Source: DATCHW01 sp963806045
GTDB lineage: Bacteria; Bacteroidota; Ignavibacteria; Tepidaquicellales; Tepidaquicellaceae
DNA length: 64,000 nucleotides
NCBI GenBank assembly: GCA_963806045.1
Contig: CAWDWP010000017.1
Span: 1-64,000, forward strand
Reading direction: 5' to 3'
Position 1 is the first letter of the stretch. Every line of letters begins with the position of its first letter. The notes under the pieces were generated by a model. That model was not told the origin of the DNA. It worked only from the letters and a program-made list of their open reading frames with translations, and did not search any database. Positions 16,187 through 25,787 of this stretch are shown here, piece after piece. Made by a program: the position numbers and the translations under genes.

Positions 16187-17662
16187 TTAAAATTTATTTT
16201 TTAATACGGCTCCAAAGGACCCATCGCAATAGTGTATATTGGGAAATGTTTCCAAACAACCGTCTGCATTAATAATTTTTGAATTAATAAATTCTTTAGC
16301 ATTCTGTAATACAAAATCGTTATGATTTTCAAGAAAGGTTTTAACTACAGCATAATTTTCATCATATTCCACAGTGCAGGTACTATATATTATTGAACCA
16401 CCAGGTTTCAAATACTTAATAGAATTTTCAAGTAAACTAAGTTGCAGTTTCTGTAATTTTGAAATATCTTCAACTGCGCGCTTCCATTTTATATCAGGTT
16501 TTTTTGACAATACTCCTAATCCGGAACAAGGAGCATCCACTAATATTTTATCAACTTTACCTAATAACTCCTCTTTAAGTAAATTATTTGATGGATTACT
16601 AATATCATCGTGTATTATAAGTGCATTACGAACTCCTAATCTTTCAAAATTTGAACGCATAATTTCTGTTCGGGATAAATATTTGTCTATTGCAATAATT
16701 TTTCCCCGGTTATTCATGAGTTCCGACATATGAGATGTCTTACCTCCCGGAGCCGCACAAATATCCAGGATTAATTCGTTTTCTTTTGGATTTACAAGAT
16801 GTGAAACAAGACCTGCACTAATATCCTGGATAGTAAAATATCCTGCTTTAAACAACTCATCAGTATAAATTTTTGACATGAGTTTTATCGTAAAGAAATA
16901 ATCCAGATAGCTTACTGATCTAAAAGTAATATTTTTTTCTTTAAAATAATTTAATAATTCTTCAGTTGTTGTTTTTAGCTTATTTACTCTCAGACATAGT
17001 ATTGGACGCCGATTATTTGCTTCACATAGCTTTTCTGCTTCATCGAAACCAAACCTGTTAATCCATCTTCTAACGAGCCAATTTGGGTGAGATTGTATAA
17101 TTCCAAGGTAATTAACTTCATCGATTTCACGTGACGGCCACACCAGGTTATCAAGAGTACGAATTATTGTTCTTAATAATCCATTTACAACCCCGGCATG
17201 TTTTTCCCCGCGAATCTTCTTAACAAACTCCACCGCTTCATTAACTGCCGCTGCGTAAGGAATTTTATTAAGAAATAAAATCTGATACAACGCTACTCTC
17301 ATTGCGTTTTTAACTTCCGGCAAACATTTTTCATATTGCCCCCGGTAAAATCCATTTAAAAACCAATCGAGTCTTCGCAGCCACCTTAATACGCCATGAG
17401 TTAATTCACTTAACAGGGCTTTGTCATAATCATTAAGTGTTGAAATTTTAAGCTCAGAATCCAAAACTTTGTCCAAATATGCGTCTGTCCTCTCAACTCT
17501 GCATAAAATTTTGACGGCACATGAACGCGCATCTGAATATAAGTTTTTGTTATTATACCCCTTATTATTCTCTTTTTGAACTTCTTTGGAATACTTTTCT
17601 TCTTTAATTATTTCTTTAGGTTCTTCGGTTTCCTTTAGTTTTAATTGTTCTTCATTTAACAT
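16187..17662 (-). CDS. rsmB: 16S rRNA (cytosine-C5) methyltransferase, RsmB-type
   Basis: 491 residues: a low-complexity Lys/Glu/Asn leader (1-42), a NusB-like RNA-binding domain (about 44-180), and an SAM-dependent m5C methyltransferase domain. The SAM motif I is LDICAAPGGKTSHMSE at 299-314. Motif IV is DAPCSGLGVL with Cys379 and motif VI is IYSTCTVEYDEN with the catalytic Cys429. Methylation of 16S rRNA C967 is the role known for RsmB; the NusB domain supports RsmB rather than RsmF. The leader is unusual in length and its function is unknown. Confidence 0.93.
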   Translation of the reverse strand: MLNEEQLKLKETEEPKEIIKEEKYSKEVQKENNKGYNNKNLYSDARSCAVKILCRVERTDAYLDKVLDSELKISTLNDYDKALLSELTHGVLRWLRRLDWFLNGFYRGQYEKCLPEVKNAMRVALYQILFLNKIPYAAAVNEAVEFVKKIRGEKHAGVVNGLLRTIIRTLDNLVWPSREIDEVNYLGIIQSHPNWLVRRWINRFGFDEAEKLCEANNRRPILCLRVNKLKTTTEELLNYFKEKNITFRSVSYLDYFFTIKLMSKIYTDELFKAGYFTIQDISAGLVSHLVNPKENELILDICAAPGGKTSHMSELMNNRGKIIAIDKYLSRTEIMRSNFERLGVRNALIIHDDISNPSNNLLKEELLGKVDKILVDAPCSGLGVLSKKPDIKWKRAVEDISKLQKLQLSLLENSIKYLKPGGSIIYSTCTVEYDENYAVVKTFLENHNDFVLQNAKEFINSKIINADGCLETFPNIHYCDGSFGAVLKNKF

Positions 17663-17745
17663 GTTATAAGATAGGAATAAGAATAAAGATAATAAATGAA
17701 ATTAAATCAAAATTGTAAGTCATGACAAAAAAAAGATATAATTTA

Positions 17746-19743
17746 CTATACTATTTCTATATTACATTCTTCTAATTGAGAAAGAAAATGCCTGCCATAT
17801 GATTTTGTAACTATCCTGCTGTCCAAAATAACAATTATTCCTTCATCTGATTTACTTCTTATCAACCTTCCAAATCCCTGTCGAAATTTTAATACTGCTT
17901 CAGGCAGCGAATAATCCATAAAACTATTTCCACCTTTTTCTTCTATGAATTCGAGTCTGGCTTGTACTAAAGGGTGATTGGGAACCTGGAAAGGTAATTT
18001 AATAATAATTAGATTACTCAGGGATTCACCCGGAACATCTACCCCTAACCAAAAACTATCCAATCCGAATAAAACGGAATTTGTATCTTTTTTGAATTTT
18101 GTCAGCAGGTTTTTCCTTGAATCTCCAAATCCCTGGACATAAAGATTAATATTTATTGATAATAAAATATCTTTCATTTCGTCATATATTTTTTTCATCA
18201 GACTTAAATTAGTGAACAAAACAAGAGCTTTTCCTCCCGATAGTTCGATAAAATGTTGAAGCCAGAATTTAAGTTTACCGGTATATTGATTACTTTTTTC
18301 GAATTGAGGGTCCGGCATATCATTCACTGCATAAACTTGAACTTGCCTGTAAAAATCGAACGGTGAAGGCAGTTGTAAATCCGAACAGTTGTCTGCTCCA
18401 AGCCTGGTTTTGTAATAATCAAAATTATTGTCTATGGATAATGTTGCACTGGTAAGTATGCACGTGTTTTCAGGTTTGAAGATATACTCCCGAAAGTATT
18501 CCGAAAGATCAACCGGGCTAACACATAATGAGATATTTGAAGATGGTTTCATCGAAGATAATTCCAACCAATAAACATATTTATTATTCTTATCTTTATT
18601 GTTATTCTGAGTGATAAAACTATCAATTAAATGATTTATTTCCGAAAACTTTAATATAAAATCCTGTAATTGATTTTCATCTAAATCATCTTTTGAATAT
18701 TGTTTAAGATTTTTTAATGAATTAACAAGGCTGGATATTTCCTCTTTTAGAATGTTTTCAAATAATCCTGTTTCATAAATTCTTAAAGTAAGTTTTGGTG
18801 TTTTTTCATTAGTAAAATCAAAAAACATTTTTCGTAATTTTTCAAAAAAATGATTATTCAAATCTACTAAATTCTGAATCATTGGTAAGACATGAAGAGC
18901 AGGGTAATTTAAAAGGAGACCTTTTTTCTTTTTGTCATTATACAATCGTAAGAGATTATATTTTATCATTTCCCTTGAAACGGAAGGAATGATATTTTCC
19001 GCAGCAACATTTTCGATAGTCTGGGCTTCGTCGAATATTACGAAGTCATTTTTATATAAATACCCTGAAGAATCGCTTTTCTTCATTCCATTAAACAATG
19101 TAAAAAATAAATGATGGTTTACGATTAATATATCCGCTTCAGCAGCTCTATGTTTGGCTTTCTGATAAAAGCATTCCGTATCCTCTATCCCTCCACACGT
19201 TTTGTTGGTACAAATTCCTCTTTCTGCACAAATAGTATCCCATACATTGTTATTAACAGGGAAGGAAATATCTGATAAAGTTCCATCCTGAGTTTCCGAT
19301 GACCACAGGGTAATTCGTTCCAGAAAAAGAGTTTCTTCCGATTCAAATAACGAATTAGAATTTTCCAATGCTTTTCTGAGTCTTTTAGGGCAAAGATAAT
19401 TCGATTTCCCTTTTATTAGTGCTGCTTTAAACTCAATAGGTAAAACATTTTTCAGAAAAGGAATGTCTTTTCCTATCAATTGCTCTTGTAGATTTATGGT
19501 ATATGTTGATATAATTGCTTTTTTCTTATTTTTAACAGCATAATATATTGATGGAACTAAATATGCAAAACTTTTTCCGACTCCGGTAGGTGCTTCAATA
19601 AATATATGTGACTGTGATTCCAGATTATCAAGTATGGCAACCGCCATTTCCTCCTGCGATGAGCGATGTTCAAATTTATTATAGCTATTAGATAGTATTC
19701 CTGTTTCTGAGAAAAAATCTTTTACTTCCTTCCGTAAATCCAT
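17746..19743 (-). CDS. DinG/XPD-type ATP-dependent DNA helicase
   Basis: 665-residue SF2 helicase of the DinG/Rad3 family. Walker A EAPTGVGKSFA is at 50-60. An iron-sulfur domain follows, with Cys at about 115 (YLCPKRL), 172-183 (CAERGICTNKTC) and TECFYQKAK, then the VNHHLFF segment and the DEAH-type box FDEAQTIE. The C-terminal motifs include LTSATLS, FGLDSFWLGVDVPGE and FRQGFGRLIRS. The ATG at 19743 is preferred over a TTG two codons upstream. It probably resolves R-loops or G-rich structures, as known for DinG. Confidence 0.9.
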   Translation of the reverse strand: MDLRKEVKDFFSETGILSNSYNKFEHRSSQEEMAVAILDNLESQSHIFIEAPTGVGKSFAYLVPSIYYAVKNKKKAIISTYTINLQEQLIGKDIPFLKNVLPIEFKAALIKGKSNYLCPKRLRKALENSNSLFESEETLFLERITLWSSETQDGTLSDISFPVNNNVWDTICAERGICTNKTCGGIEDTECFYQKAKHRAAEADILIVNHHLFFTLFNGMKKSDSSGYLYKNDFVIFDEAQTIENVAAENIIPSVSREMIKYNLLRLYNDKKKKGLLLNYPALHVLPMIQNLVDLNNHFFEKLRKMFFDFTNEKTPKLTLRIYETGLFENILKEEISSLVNSLKNLKQYSKDDLDENQLQDFILKFSEINHLIDSFITQNNNKDKNNKYVYWLELSSMKPSSNISLCVSPVDLSEYFREYIFKPENTCILTSATLSIDNNFDYYKTRLGADNCSDLQLPSPFDFYRQVQVYAVNDMPDPQFEKSNQYTGKLKFWLQHFIELSGGKALVLFTNLSLMKKIYDEMKDILLSININLYVQGFGDSRKNLLTKFKKDTNSVLFGLDSFWLGVDVPGESLSNLIIIKLPFQVPNHPLVQARLEFIEEKGGNSFMDYSLPEAVLKFRQGFGRLIRSKSDEGIIVILDSRIVTKSYGRHFLSQLEECNIEIV

Positions 19744-19882
19744 ATGCAAATATAATTTTTAAATAATATAGGATTTAAAAGTTTAAGTTTTAATAGAATT
19801 CTTTTTAATTTATTTTATAAATAAATGAATTGTGGAAAATGTATTATCTATAAATTACTAACTTATTTTTTTAAATTTGTAA

Positions 19883-20419
19883 ATGAAAAAATTAACACAT
19901 AGTGAAATTAAGGAATCAAGAAAGAAATTAGAAAATATTGATGTTTATAAACGAAATCCAATTTACGTTGTTTGTGATAACATACGAAGTATATTTAATG
20001 TTGGAGCTATTTTCAGAACATCGGATGGCGCATTCATTGAAAAATTATATCTTACAGGATATACACCCTACCCACCCAGAAAGGAAATAGAGAAGGTTGC
20101 ACTTGGGGCTACGTTGAGTATTCCATGGGAATATAAGAAAGACTCCGTACAACTTGTAAAATCTCTTAAAGCACAGGGAATCAAAATTTGTGTGCTTGAA
20201 CTTACTGATAGAAAAAATATGTATTGGAATCTGAGAAAAGAAGATTTTCCTTTGTGTCTCGTACTGGGAAATGAAATAACGGGTGTATCAAAAGAGATCA
20301 TTGATTTGGCTGATATCGCTATTGAACTACCAATGCTTGGGATAAAACAGTCCCTAAATGTTTCGGTTGCATATGGAATATCGGTGTATGAAATGATAAA
20401 AATTCTGAATTTCAGTTGA
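19883..20419 (+). CDS. TrmH/SpoU family RNA 2'-O-methyltransferase
   Basis: 178 residues, a minimal SPOUT-fold methylase. The three SpoU motifs are present: motif 1 NIRSIFNVGAIFRTSDGAF, motif 2 CLVLGNEITGVSKE and motif 3 IELPMLGIKQSLNVSVAYGI, which form the knotted SAM site. There is no N-terminal substrate-binding extension such as in RlmB. The target (tRNA G18 or rRNA) is not decidable from sequence. Its stop overlaps the stop of the convergent T9SS gene by 8 bases. Confidence 0.9.
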   Translation: MKKLTHSEIKESRKKLENIDVYKRNPIYVVCDNIRSIFNVGAIFRTSDGAFIEKLYLTGYTPYPPRKEIEKVALGATLSIPWEYKKDSVQLVKSLKAQGIKICVLELTDRKNMYWNLRKEDFPLCLVLGNEITGVSKEIIDLADIAIELPMLGIKQSLNVSVAYGISVYEMIKILNFS

Positions 20420-21704
20420 TAATTACAAATTTACCATATTTGGCAGGAATATTAAAATTGAGTGCATTAATTTTATAGAAATAAATTCCTGAAGGAAGAT
20501 TCCTGTTTGTGAATCTGATATTGTTCTCACCTCCCGGTAATTTTTTATTCAGAATTTCCATTATTTCTTTTCCCGTAATATCATATAAAGATATTTTTAT
20601 TACAGATTCATTTCTTAAAGAAAATTTTATTATGGTTGAAGAATTGAAAGGATTCGGATAATTTTGTAACATACCGATTTCGTCCGGAATTTCTGCAGTA
20701 ATATTATTTATGTGAGTAGAAGCAGAATTGAATTTATAAATTGCACCCTGATCCCCGACTGCCCAACCATGCAGTGCGTCAACAAAACTGATATAATATA
20801 TAGATGAACTATCCGGAGAAACAGTTACGAACCAATTCGCACCTGAATTTGTAGATTTCAAAATGGTCCTTGCAAATCCTAATGGAATGTATCCTTCATT
20901 AGATGTTCTGAAAGAGATATTATATCCAATTCCGAATTCATTAAATGTGGAATATTGCCAGTTCATTCCCGCGTTAGAAGTTTTGATTATACTTGCCCCA
21001 AATTCATAATCACCCCCTGAAGCAATAAAATTGTTAGAATCTATAAATGCGACACAACTTAATGGTTCAGGTCCTACAGATTTAACGTTCCAGTTTAGAC
21101 CTCCATTTGTCGTCTTCCATATTACCCCCGCTATGTCAAAATATCCTCCAAGAGCCAGACCAGTGTTTTGATTAGAGAATTGAATAGTTTTAACCGGAAA
21201 ATTGGCATAAACGGAAGAATCAATGGAACATGGCTGCCAATTGATTCCTGCATTCGTTGTTTTTAAAATTGGATTAAAACTTCCATAACAGCCCATAAAT
21301 CCGGTAGTAGAATTCAAAAACATTATGCAGTTAATAAACAGATTTGTATCAGGATATCCCTGATAAAACCAGTTAATTCCTGAATTGGTAGTTTTATAAA
21401 TCAAAGAACCGTAATTTACCTGATTATTTCTCCAAGCAACACCCCAACCGGAATATTTATTAAGGAAAAAAATATCTGTTAAAAAATGATCCGTTTTTCT
21501 ATATTGAAGAAACCAGTTATTACCACCATTAGTTGTATTAATAATTATTCCTGAATCTCCGATTGCCCATCCATTTAATGAATCAGAAAACACACATTTT
21601 TTCAGATAAGCATTTGTCGGACTAATTTGTTTAATCCAGGTAATTTGCGAATTTACAAACAGGCTGGTAGAAAGGAATAATATTATCGTAAATATTCTTT
21701 TCAA
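20412..21704 (-). CDS. T9SS cargo protein with YCF48/BNR-like repeats
   Basis: 430 residues: a signal peptide (1-19), six repeats of the form K(T/S)TN(G/S/A)GxNW spaced about 45-60 residues apart (residues 55-310), typical of YCF48/BNR beta-propellers, and a T9SS type A C-terminal domain from about 350 (YPNPFNSSTIIKFSL, YDITGKE, LPSGIYFYKI). It is expected to be secreted and surface-attached or released after removal of the tail. Propeller ligand unknown. Confidence 0.88.
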   Translation of the reverse strand: MKRIFTIILFLSTSLFVNSQITWIKQISPTNAYLKKCVFSDSLNGWAIGDSGIIINTTNGGNNWFLQYRKTDHFLTDIFFLNKYSGWGVAWRNNQVNYGSLIYKTTNSGINWFYQGYPDTNLFINCIMFLNSTTGFMGCYGSFNPILKTTNAGINWQPCSIDSSVYANFPVKTIQFSNQNTGLALGGYFDIAGVIWKTTNGGLNWNVKSVGPEPLSCVAFIDSNNFIASGGDYEFGASIIKTSNAGMNWQYSTFNEFGIGYNISFRTSNEGYIPLGFARTILKSTNSGANWFVTVSPDSSSIYYISFVDALHGWAVGDQGAIYKFNSASTHINNITAEIPDEIGMLQNYPNPFNSSTIIKFSLRNESVIKISLYDITGKEIMEILNKKLPGGENNIRFTNRNLPSGIYFYKINALNFNIPAKYGKFVIIN

Positions 21705-21752
21705 TATAATTAGATTTGATATAAAATATCTCTATATATCCAGAATTTCAAT

Positions 21753-21784
21753 AAAAAAAACCCCGATATAAATACCGGGGTTTT
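21753..21784 (-). terminator. Rho-independent terminator of the 21805-23700 gene
   Basis: Stem CCCCG (21761-21765) / CGGGG (21776-21780), extended by AAAA/TTTT pairs, with a long A-tract at 21753-21760 that becomes the U-run on the minus strand. Confidence 0.85.
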
Positions 21785-21804
21785 ATAAATTTTCAAAACA
21801 TCAA

Positions 21805-23700
21805 TTATTTTGTAAGTATCATCTTTTTAGTCTCGACAAAATTACCTGCAGATAATTTATATAAATAAACACCGCTGGGCAAATTTGACGCATTAAATGC
21901 AATAGAATGATATCCCGCGGTTCTGATTTCATTAGCAAGAACCTTGACTTCTTTACCTGTAATATCATAAACTACCAATTTAACTAATCCGTCTTTCGGT
22001 AAAGCGAAATTAATAGTGGTTGTTGGATTAAACGGATTTGGGAAGTTTTGAGATAAAGTATAAGTATTCGGGGTCAAACCATTGTTGCCGATGACACCTG
22101 TACTTGCAGTAGTCCAACCCATATAGCCGATGCCTGTGCCCCAGCCTCCGGCTTTCGAATACATTCCAACGCTCCAGAGCTTTCCGTTTTGAAGCGGGTC
22201 AATACAGATTCCATTGTAGTCACCATTTCGCAAAGAACCGGTTCCATAGTTGGCTGTTCCGGCTTTTGTATTAGTGAACCCACCTATACCGCCTACTTGA
22301 TCATAACCCATAACTGCGGCGGTAAGATATGTTGCTGCTCCACCATAATTAAATGATATTGCACAAGTATCACCTGTAAATGGAGTTATAAATTTTGGTG
22401 CCATTTTAGGATACATAAACCATTCTCCGGAATTACCGAAATATGCGGCATTATTTATTGAATTATCCGTAATATTTATTCTTGGAGCATATATAACACA
22501 ATTATCTCCGGCTCCCCAGTTATATTTTGTAGGAATCGCAGTGTATAAGAACTCTTTTGCAACCCCGCTCGTATTTTTTCCTACCTGGTAAATTATATCC
22601 TGTGTACGGCAATCACCTGCTGCCATTGTTGTACCACTTACCGGTGTAGGACAGGCAGGGGGAACAGCATAAGTTAAAGTAGAAACTGTAGCCCGGCGTG
22701 AAAAAGCAGGGCCTGCACCTGTTATCCAATACGGATGCTCAATCTGCCATAATGTTACAACACTTCCGCCCCCGGCTTTGAAATTAGCGAGATAAGCTCT
22801 TCCAACAGATGTAGAGAACCAGTTAACTGCGGGTTTAATTGTAAAGGTTTTGTCAGAATTTTCATCGTTAAAATTCACGAAATCCCACCAGCCGACACCA
22901 AGACCATTAAACAGTTGCTTTACGTTTAAACATCTGATTTTTGCATATTGAAATTGACTTGACTGATTATACTGATTTGAAGTAATAACAACAGCTCCTG
23001 AATCATTATTAGCAGCTGAAGATGTTAATCCTATTCCCTCATAATCAGCCCAGTTAGTTGTGACAGTGCTTCCGTCTACGTGAGCATTTAATTGCCAATA
23101 CCACCAGGCACCTGTGGGATTACTTGACTGGGAATATGCAACCCAATAATAGGAAAATAGACCATCTTTTTCTAATGCTATCATAAGCCATCTGCCTCTC
23201 CATGGGTCATAGACAATTTTCGGGTCGAAAATGCTTTTACCGGGTCGATTGAAAAAGGCGGGAAGTTGAGCACTCGTCAAAAGATTCAGGTTAGTATTTC
23301 TGTCATATATATGATATTGCTCATTAGTAACTACCATAACGTATAAAGGACTAACTGCTATATCGGCATCTGCCGGTACCCATCCATTTTCGTTAGGACC
23401 GGACCAGCTTTTATGTACAACAACCGGAGCGTCAGGTGAATTAATATTTACTTGCTGCGGCACTACAGTGGAATTGTAAATAGATGGCGAGAAATCTATA
23501 GGAGTAAATGGACTTTTTCCAATTGGCACATCATTTTGAAAATTGAGTATAGGTGCAGGAGGCAATTCGGAAGCATTAACAACATGCGGCATTGCCAATT
23601 GCCCCGGAGCGTTAGGACCATCTTTAGGACCGGCAAAAGAGACGGTAGAAACTAAAGATATAAAACTGAAGGTTAGTAATAAGGAAAGGATTTGTTTCAT
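21805..23700 (-). CDS. large secreted T9SS cargo protein, function unknown
   Basis: 631 residues: a signal peptide (1-23, cleavage after SFA), a Pro-rich linker, a central 450-residue beta-rich region with motifs such as FDPKIVYDPWRGRW and several Asn/Gly-rich turns, then a T9SS type A tail (YPNPFNPTTTINFALPKDG ... YDITGKEVKVL ... LPSGVYLYKLSAG). No catalytic motif was recognised; a beta-propeller is plausible. An AAGGAG ribosome site precedes the ATG and a good terminator follows, so it is probably a monocistronic, well-expressed gene. Confidence 0.85.
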   Translation of the reverse strand: MKQILSLLLTFSFISLVSTVSFAGPKDGPNAPGQLAMPHVVNASELPPAPILNFQNDVPIGKSPFTPIDFSPSIYNSTVVPQQVNINSPDAPVVVHKSWSGPNENGWVPADADIAVSPLYVMVVTNEQYHIYDRNTNLNLLTSAQLPAFFNRPGKSIFDPKIVYDPWRGRWLMIALEKDGLFSYYWVAYSQSSNPTGAWWYWQLNAHVDGSTVTTNWADYEGIGLTSSAANNDSGAVVITSNQYNQSSQFQYAKIRCLNVKQLFNGLGVGWWDFVNFNDENSDKTFTIKPAVNWFSTSVGRAYLANFKAGGGSVVTLWQIEHPYWITGAGPAFSRRATVSTLTYAVPPACPTPVSGTTMAAGDCRTQDIIYQVGKNTSGVAKEFLYTAIPTKYNWGAGDNCVIYAPRINITDNSINNAAYFGNSGEWFMYPKMAPKFITPFTGDTCAISFNYGGAATYLTAAVMGYDQVGGIGGFTNTKAGTANYGTGSLRNGDYNGICIDPLQNGKLWSVGMYSKAGGWGTGIGYMGWTTASTGVIGNNGLTPNTYTLSQNFPNPFNPTTTINFALPKDGLVKLVVYDITGKEVKVLANEIRTAGYHSIAFNASNLPSGVYLYKLSAGNFVETKKMILTK

Positions 23701-24004
23701 TTTGTTCTCCTTTTAAGTTTATTTAAATTAATAACAAATTATAATTATATTGATGATTTTAAAATGTAAACGCTAACTTAAGTTTAATAATTCCAATAAT
23801 TTTGGAAATAAATACTAAATTATTTTGCATTTATCGCCTGAAAAAAAATAGTTTTCATATACTGGTGAACAATATATACATAAAACTATCATATTGCAAC
23901 ATTAAATAACAATAAAGTTTTATTAAACTATTGTTAAAATAATAAATAAATTTTCAAAAAAATAATTTTCGGGAAATGGATAATCGAATATGAAAAATAT
24001 TGAA
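23701..24004. other. intergenic region without recognised genes
   Basis: About 300 bases of very AT-rich sequence between the start of the 21805-23700 gene and the stop of the polyprenyl synthase gene, both minus-strand. It contains the ribosome site of the T9SS gene next to 23701 and presumably its promoter, but no consensus box stood out and no ORF or stable hairpin was seen. Confidence 0.5.
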
Positions 24005-24973
24005 TTAGTATTCTCTTTCGGATACGAACCGAACCAGCTCTAATAAAGAGGACTTTGAATCAGAATCCGAAAAGATTTCAAGGGATTTCTTAGAGATGTC
24101 GGCGAAATATTGGATTTTATTTTGAGTATAATCGAGTCCGCCAAATTCATTTACAAAGAAATAAACTTCATCAAATTTTTTCTTTGAATCACTTTTAATA
24201 AGTTTCATTATTTCGTTTGCCTTTTTAGAAGGAGAATTAGACAAAGATTTTATTAAAGGAAGTGTGAATTTTTTTTCTTTCAGATCATTTCCGGTTGATT
24301 TTCCTAGAAGCTTCTTCCTGCCGATATAATCGAGGAGGTCATCACGCAACTGAAATGCAAGACCGAGATTTTCACCGAACTCAGATAAGGAATCGATTTT
24401 TTTACTGTCATTTGTTGCACTTAATGCTCCCAGTTTACAGCAGGTTTTTATTAATGATGCTGTTTTATCTGATATGACTTTGAAATATGTTTCTTCTGTA
24501 GCATCAAAGTTTCTTGCTTTTTGAATCTGCAGCAACTCGCCTTCACTCATTCTTTTGACGGCTTCTGACGTAGTTTGTAAAAAATCATATTCCCGGTTTT
24601 CCAGAGAAATTAATAATCCTTTAGAAAGTAAATAGTCACCAATCAGAACCGCAGCTTTATTCTTCCAGACTGCATTAATTGAAGCCAAACCGCGCCGGGT
24701 TTTGGCTTCATCTACTACATCGTCGTGTATAAGTGTTGCAGTATGAAGCAGCTCAACAAGATTTGAAGCAATATAAGTCCTTTCATTAATATTTCCGCAT
24801 AGTTTTGCACTTAACAAAACCAATATTGGTCTTATTTTTTTACCTTTTTGCCTGAGAATATACTTAGTTATAAGATCAATCAGTGCAACTTTCGATTTTA
24901 GTGAGCCAGAAAATTTCTTTTGAAAAATTTCTAATTCATCATTAACCGGACTTGTAATCTTTTTTAAATTCAA
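24005..24973 (-). CDS. polyprenyl diphosphate synthase
   Basis: 322 residues, trans-isoprenyl diphosphate synthase (IspB/octaprenyl or heptaprenyl type). The first Asp-rich motif is LIHDDVVDEAKTRRG (Asp84, Asp85, Asp88), the second QLRDDLLDYIG (Asp211, Asp212, Asp215); GKKIRP at 44-49 and the KTASL block are also present. It elongates farnesyl-diphosphate for the quinone side chain, consistent with the quinone-dependent respiratory chain here. The product length depends on residues before the first motif and is not assigned. Last gene of the 30040-24005 operon; 10 bases after tatC. Confidence 0.9.
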   Translation of the reverse strand: MNLKKITSPVNDELEIFQKKFSGSLKSKVALIDLITKYILRQKGKKIRPILVLLSAKLCGNINERTYIASNLVELLHTATLIHDDVVDEAKTRRGLASINAVWKNKAAVLIGDYLLSKGLLISLENREYDFLQTTSEAVKRMSEGELLQIQKARNFDATEETYFKVISDKTASLIKTCCKLGALSATNDSKKIDSLSEFGENLGLAFQLRDDLLDYIGRKKLLGKSTGNDLKEKKFTLPLIKSLSNSPSKKANEIMKLIKSDSKKKFDEVYFFVNEFGGLDYTQNKIQYFADISKKSLEIFSDSDSKSSLLELVRFVSEREY

Positions 24974-24983
24974 ACTATTTTAT

Positions 24984-25775
24984 TTATTCTGCTATTTCTT
25001 TTTTTTGTGAATATTTACAGATTAAGATACTTAATTCATACAATATTAACAGGGGAACACTCAAAAAGATTTGACTCGTTATATCAGGTCCCGGAGTTAC
25101 AATGCCCGCGACTAATAAAATCACAATGATAGCGTGCTTTCTGTACTTTCTCATAAACTGCGGCTTAAGTATACCCAACTTTGAAAGAAAAAAGGAAGCC
25201 ATAGGCAATTCGAATACCAAGCCTGAAGCAATTACAAGAGAGAGAACGAATGAAAGGTATTCATTCGCGGCGATATTATCCTGAATTATTGAATCACTTC
25301 CAAAACTCGCAAAAAATCCTAATGCAGGGGGAATTAAAAAGTAATATGAAAAAACTATCCCAACCAGAAAACATAGTGAAGTGAAAAACACTATTGCTGA
25401 AATACTCTTGCGTTCATTCACTTTCAGAGCAGGTTCGATAAACCTCCAAAACTGGTAAAAAATATTCGGAATACTTATTATTAAGCCCCCAATGAGTATT
25501 ACTTCAAGATAAAGAGTAAACTGTCCGTAAGGTTTAAGGTTTATGATATTTAATGGGGGCGTCGTGGCTTTTGCAGGAGCAAATAAAACGTAGGTTACTA
25601 TCCAGTTAATAAAGATACCAACAATAGCACCACCAATGACTACACCTATAGCAGCTTTTATAATTCTCCATCTCAATTCCTCCAAATGGTCAAGAAATCC
25701 CATTTCCTTATCTTTCGAATTTTCTATTTCCCCTGTATAGTCAACCCGGGGTTCTATATTTACTTTTTTAAACAA
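24984..25775 (-). CDS. tatC: Sec-independent protein translocase TatC
   Basis: 263-residue polytopic membrane protein with six predicted helices. The conserved cytoplasmic start is MGFLDHLEELRWRII (about 25-39), preceded by an unusual 24-residue charged leader. Further TatC features are FWRFIEPALKVNER and the helix-6 region. It receives twin-arginine substrates, such as the ActB-type protein at 47221-48819. No tatA is adjacent. Confidence 0.94.
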   Translation of the reverse strand: MFKKVNIEPRVDYTGEIENSKDKEMGFLDHLEELRWRIIKAAIGVVIGGAIVGIFINWIVTYVLFAPAKATTPPLNIINLKPYGQFTLYLEVILIGGLIISIPNIFYQFWRFIEPALKVNERKSISAIVFFTSLCFLVGIVFSYYFLIPPALGFFASFGSDSIIQDNIAANEYLSFVLSLVIASGLVFELPMASFFLSKLGILKPQFMRKYRKHAIIVILLVAGIVTPGPDITSQIFLSVPLLILYELSILICKYSQKKEIAE

Positions 25776-25787
25776 TAGAACTTTTTA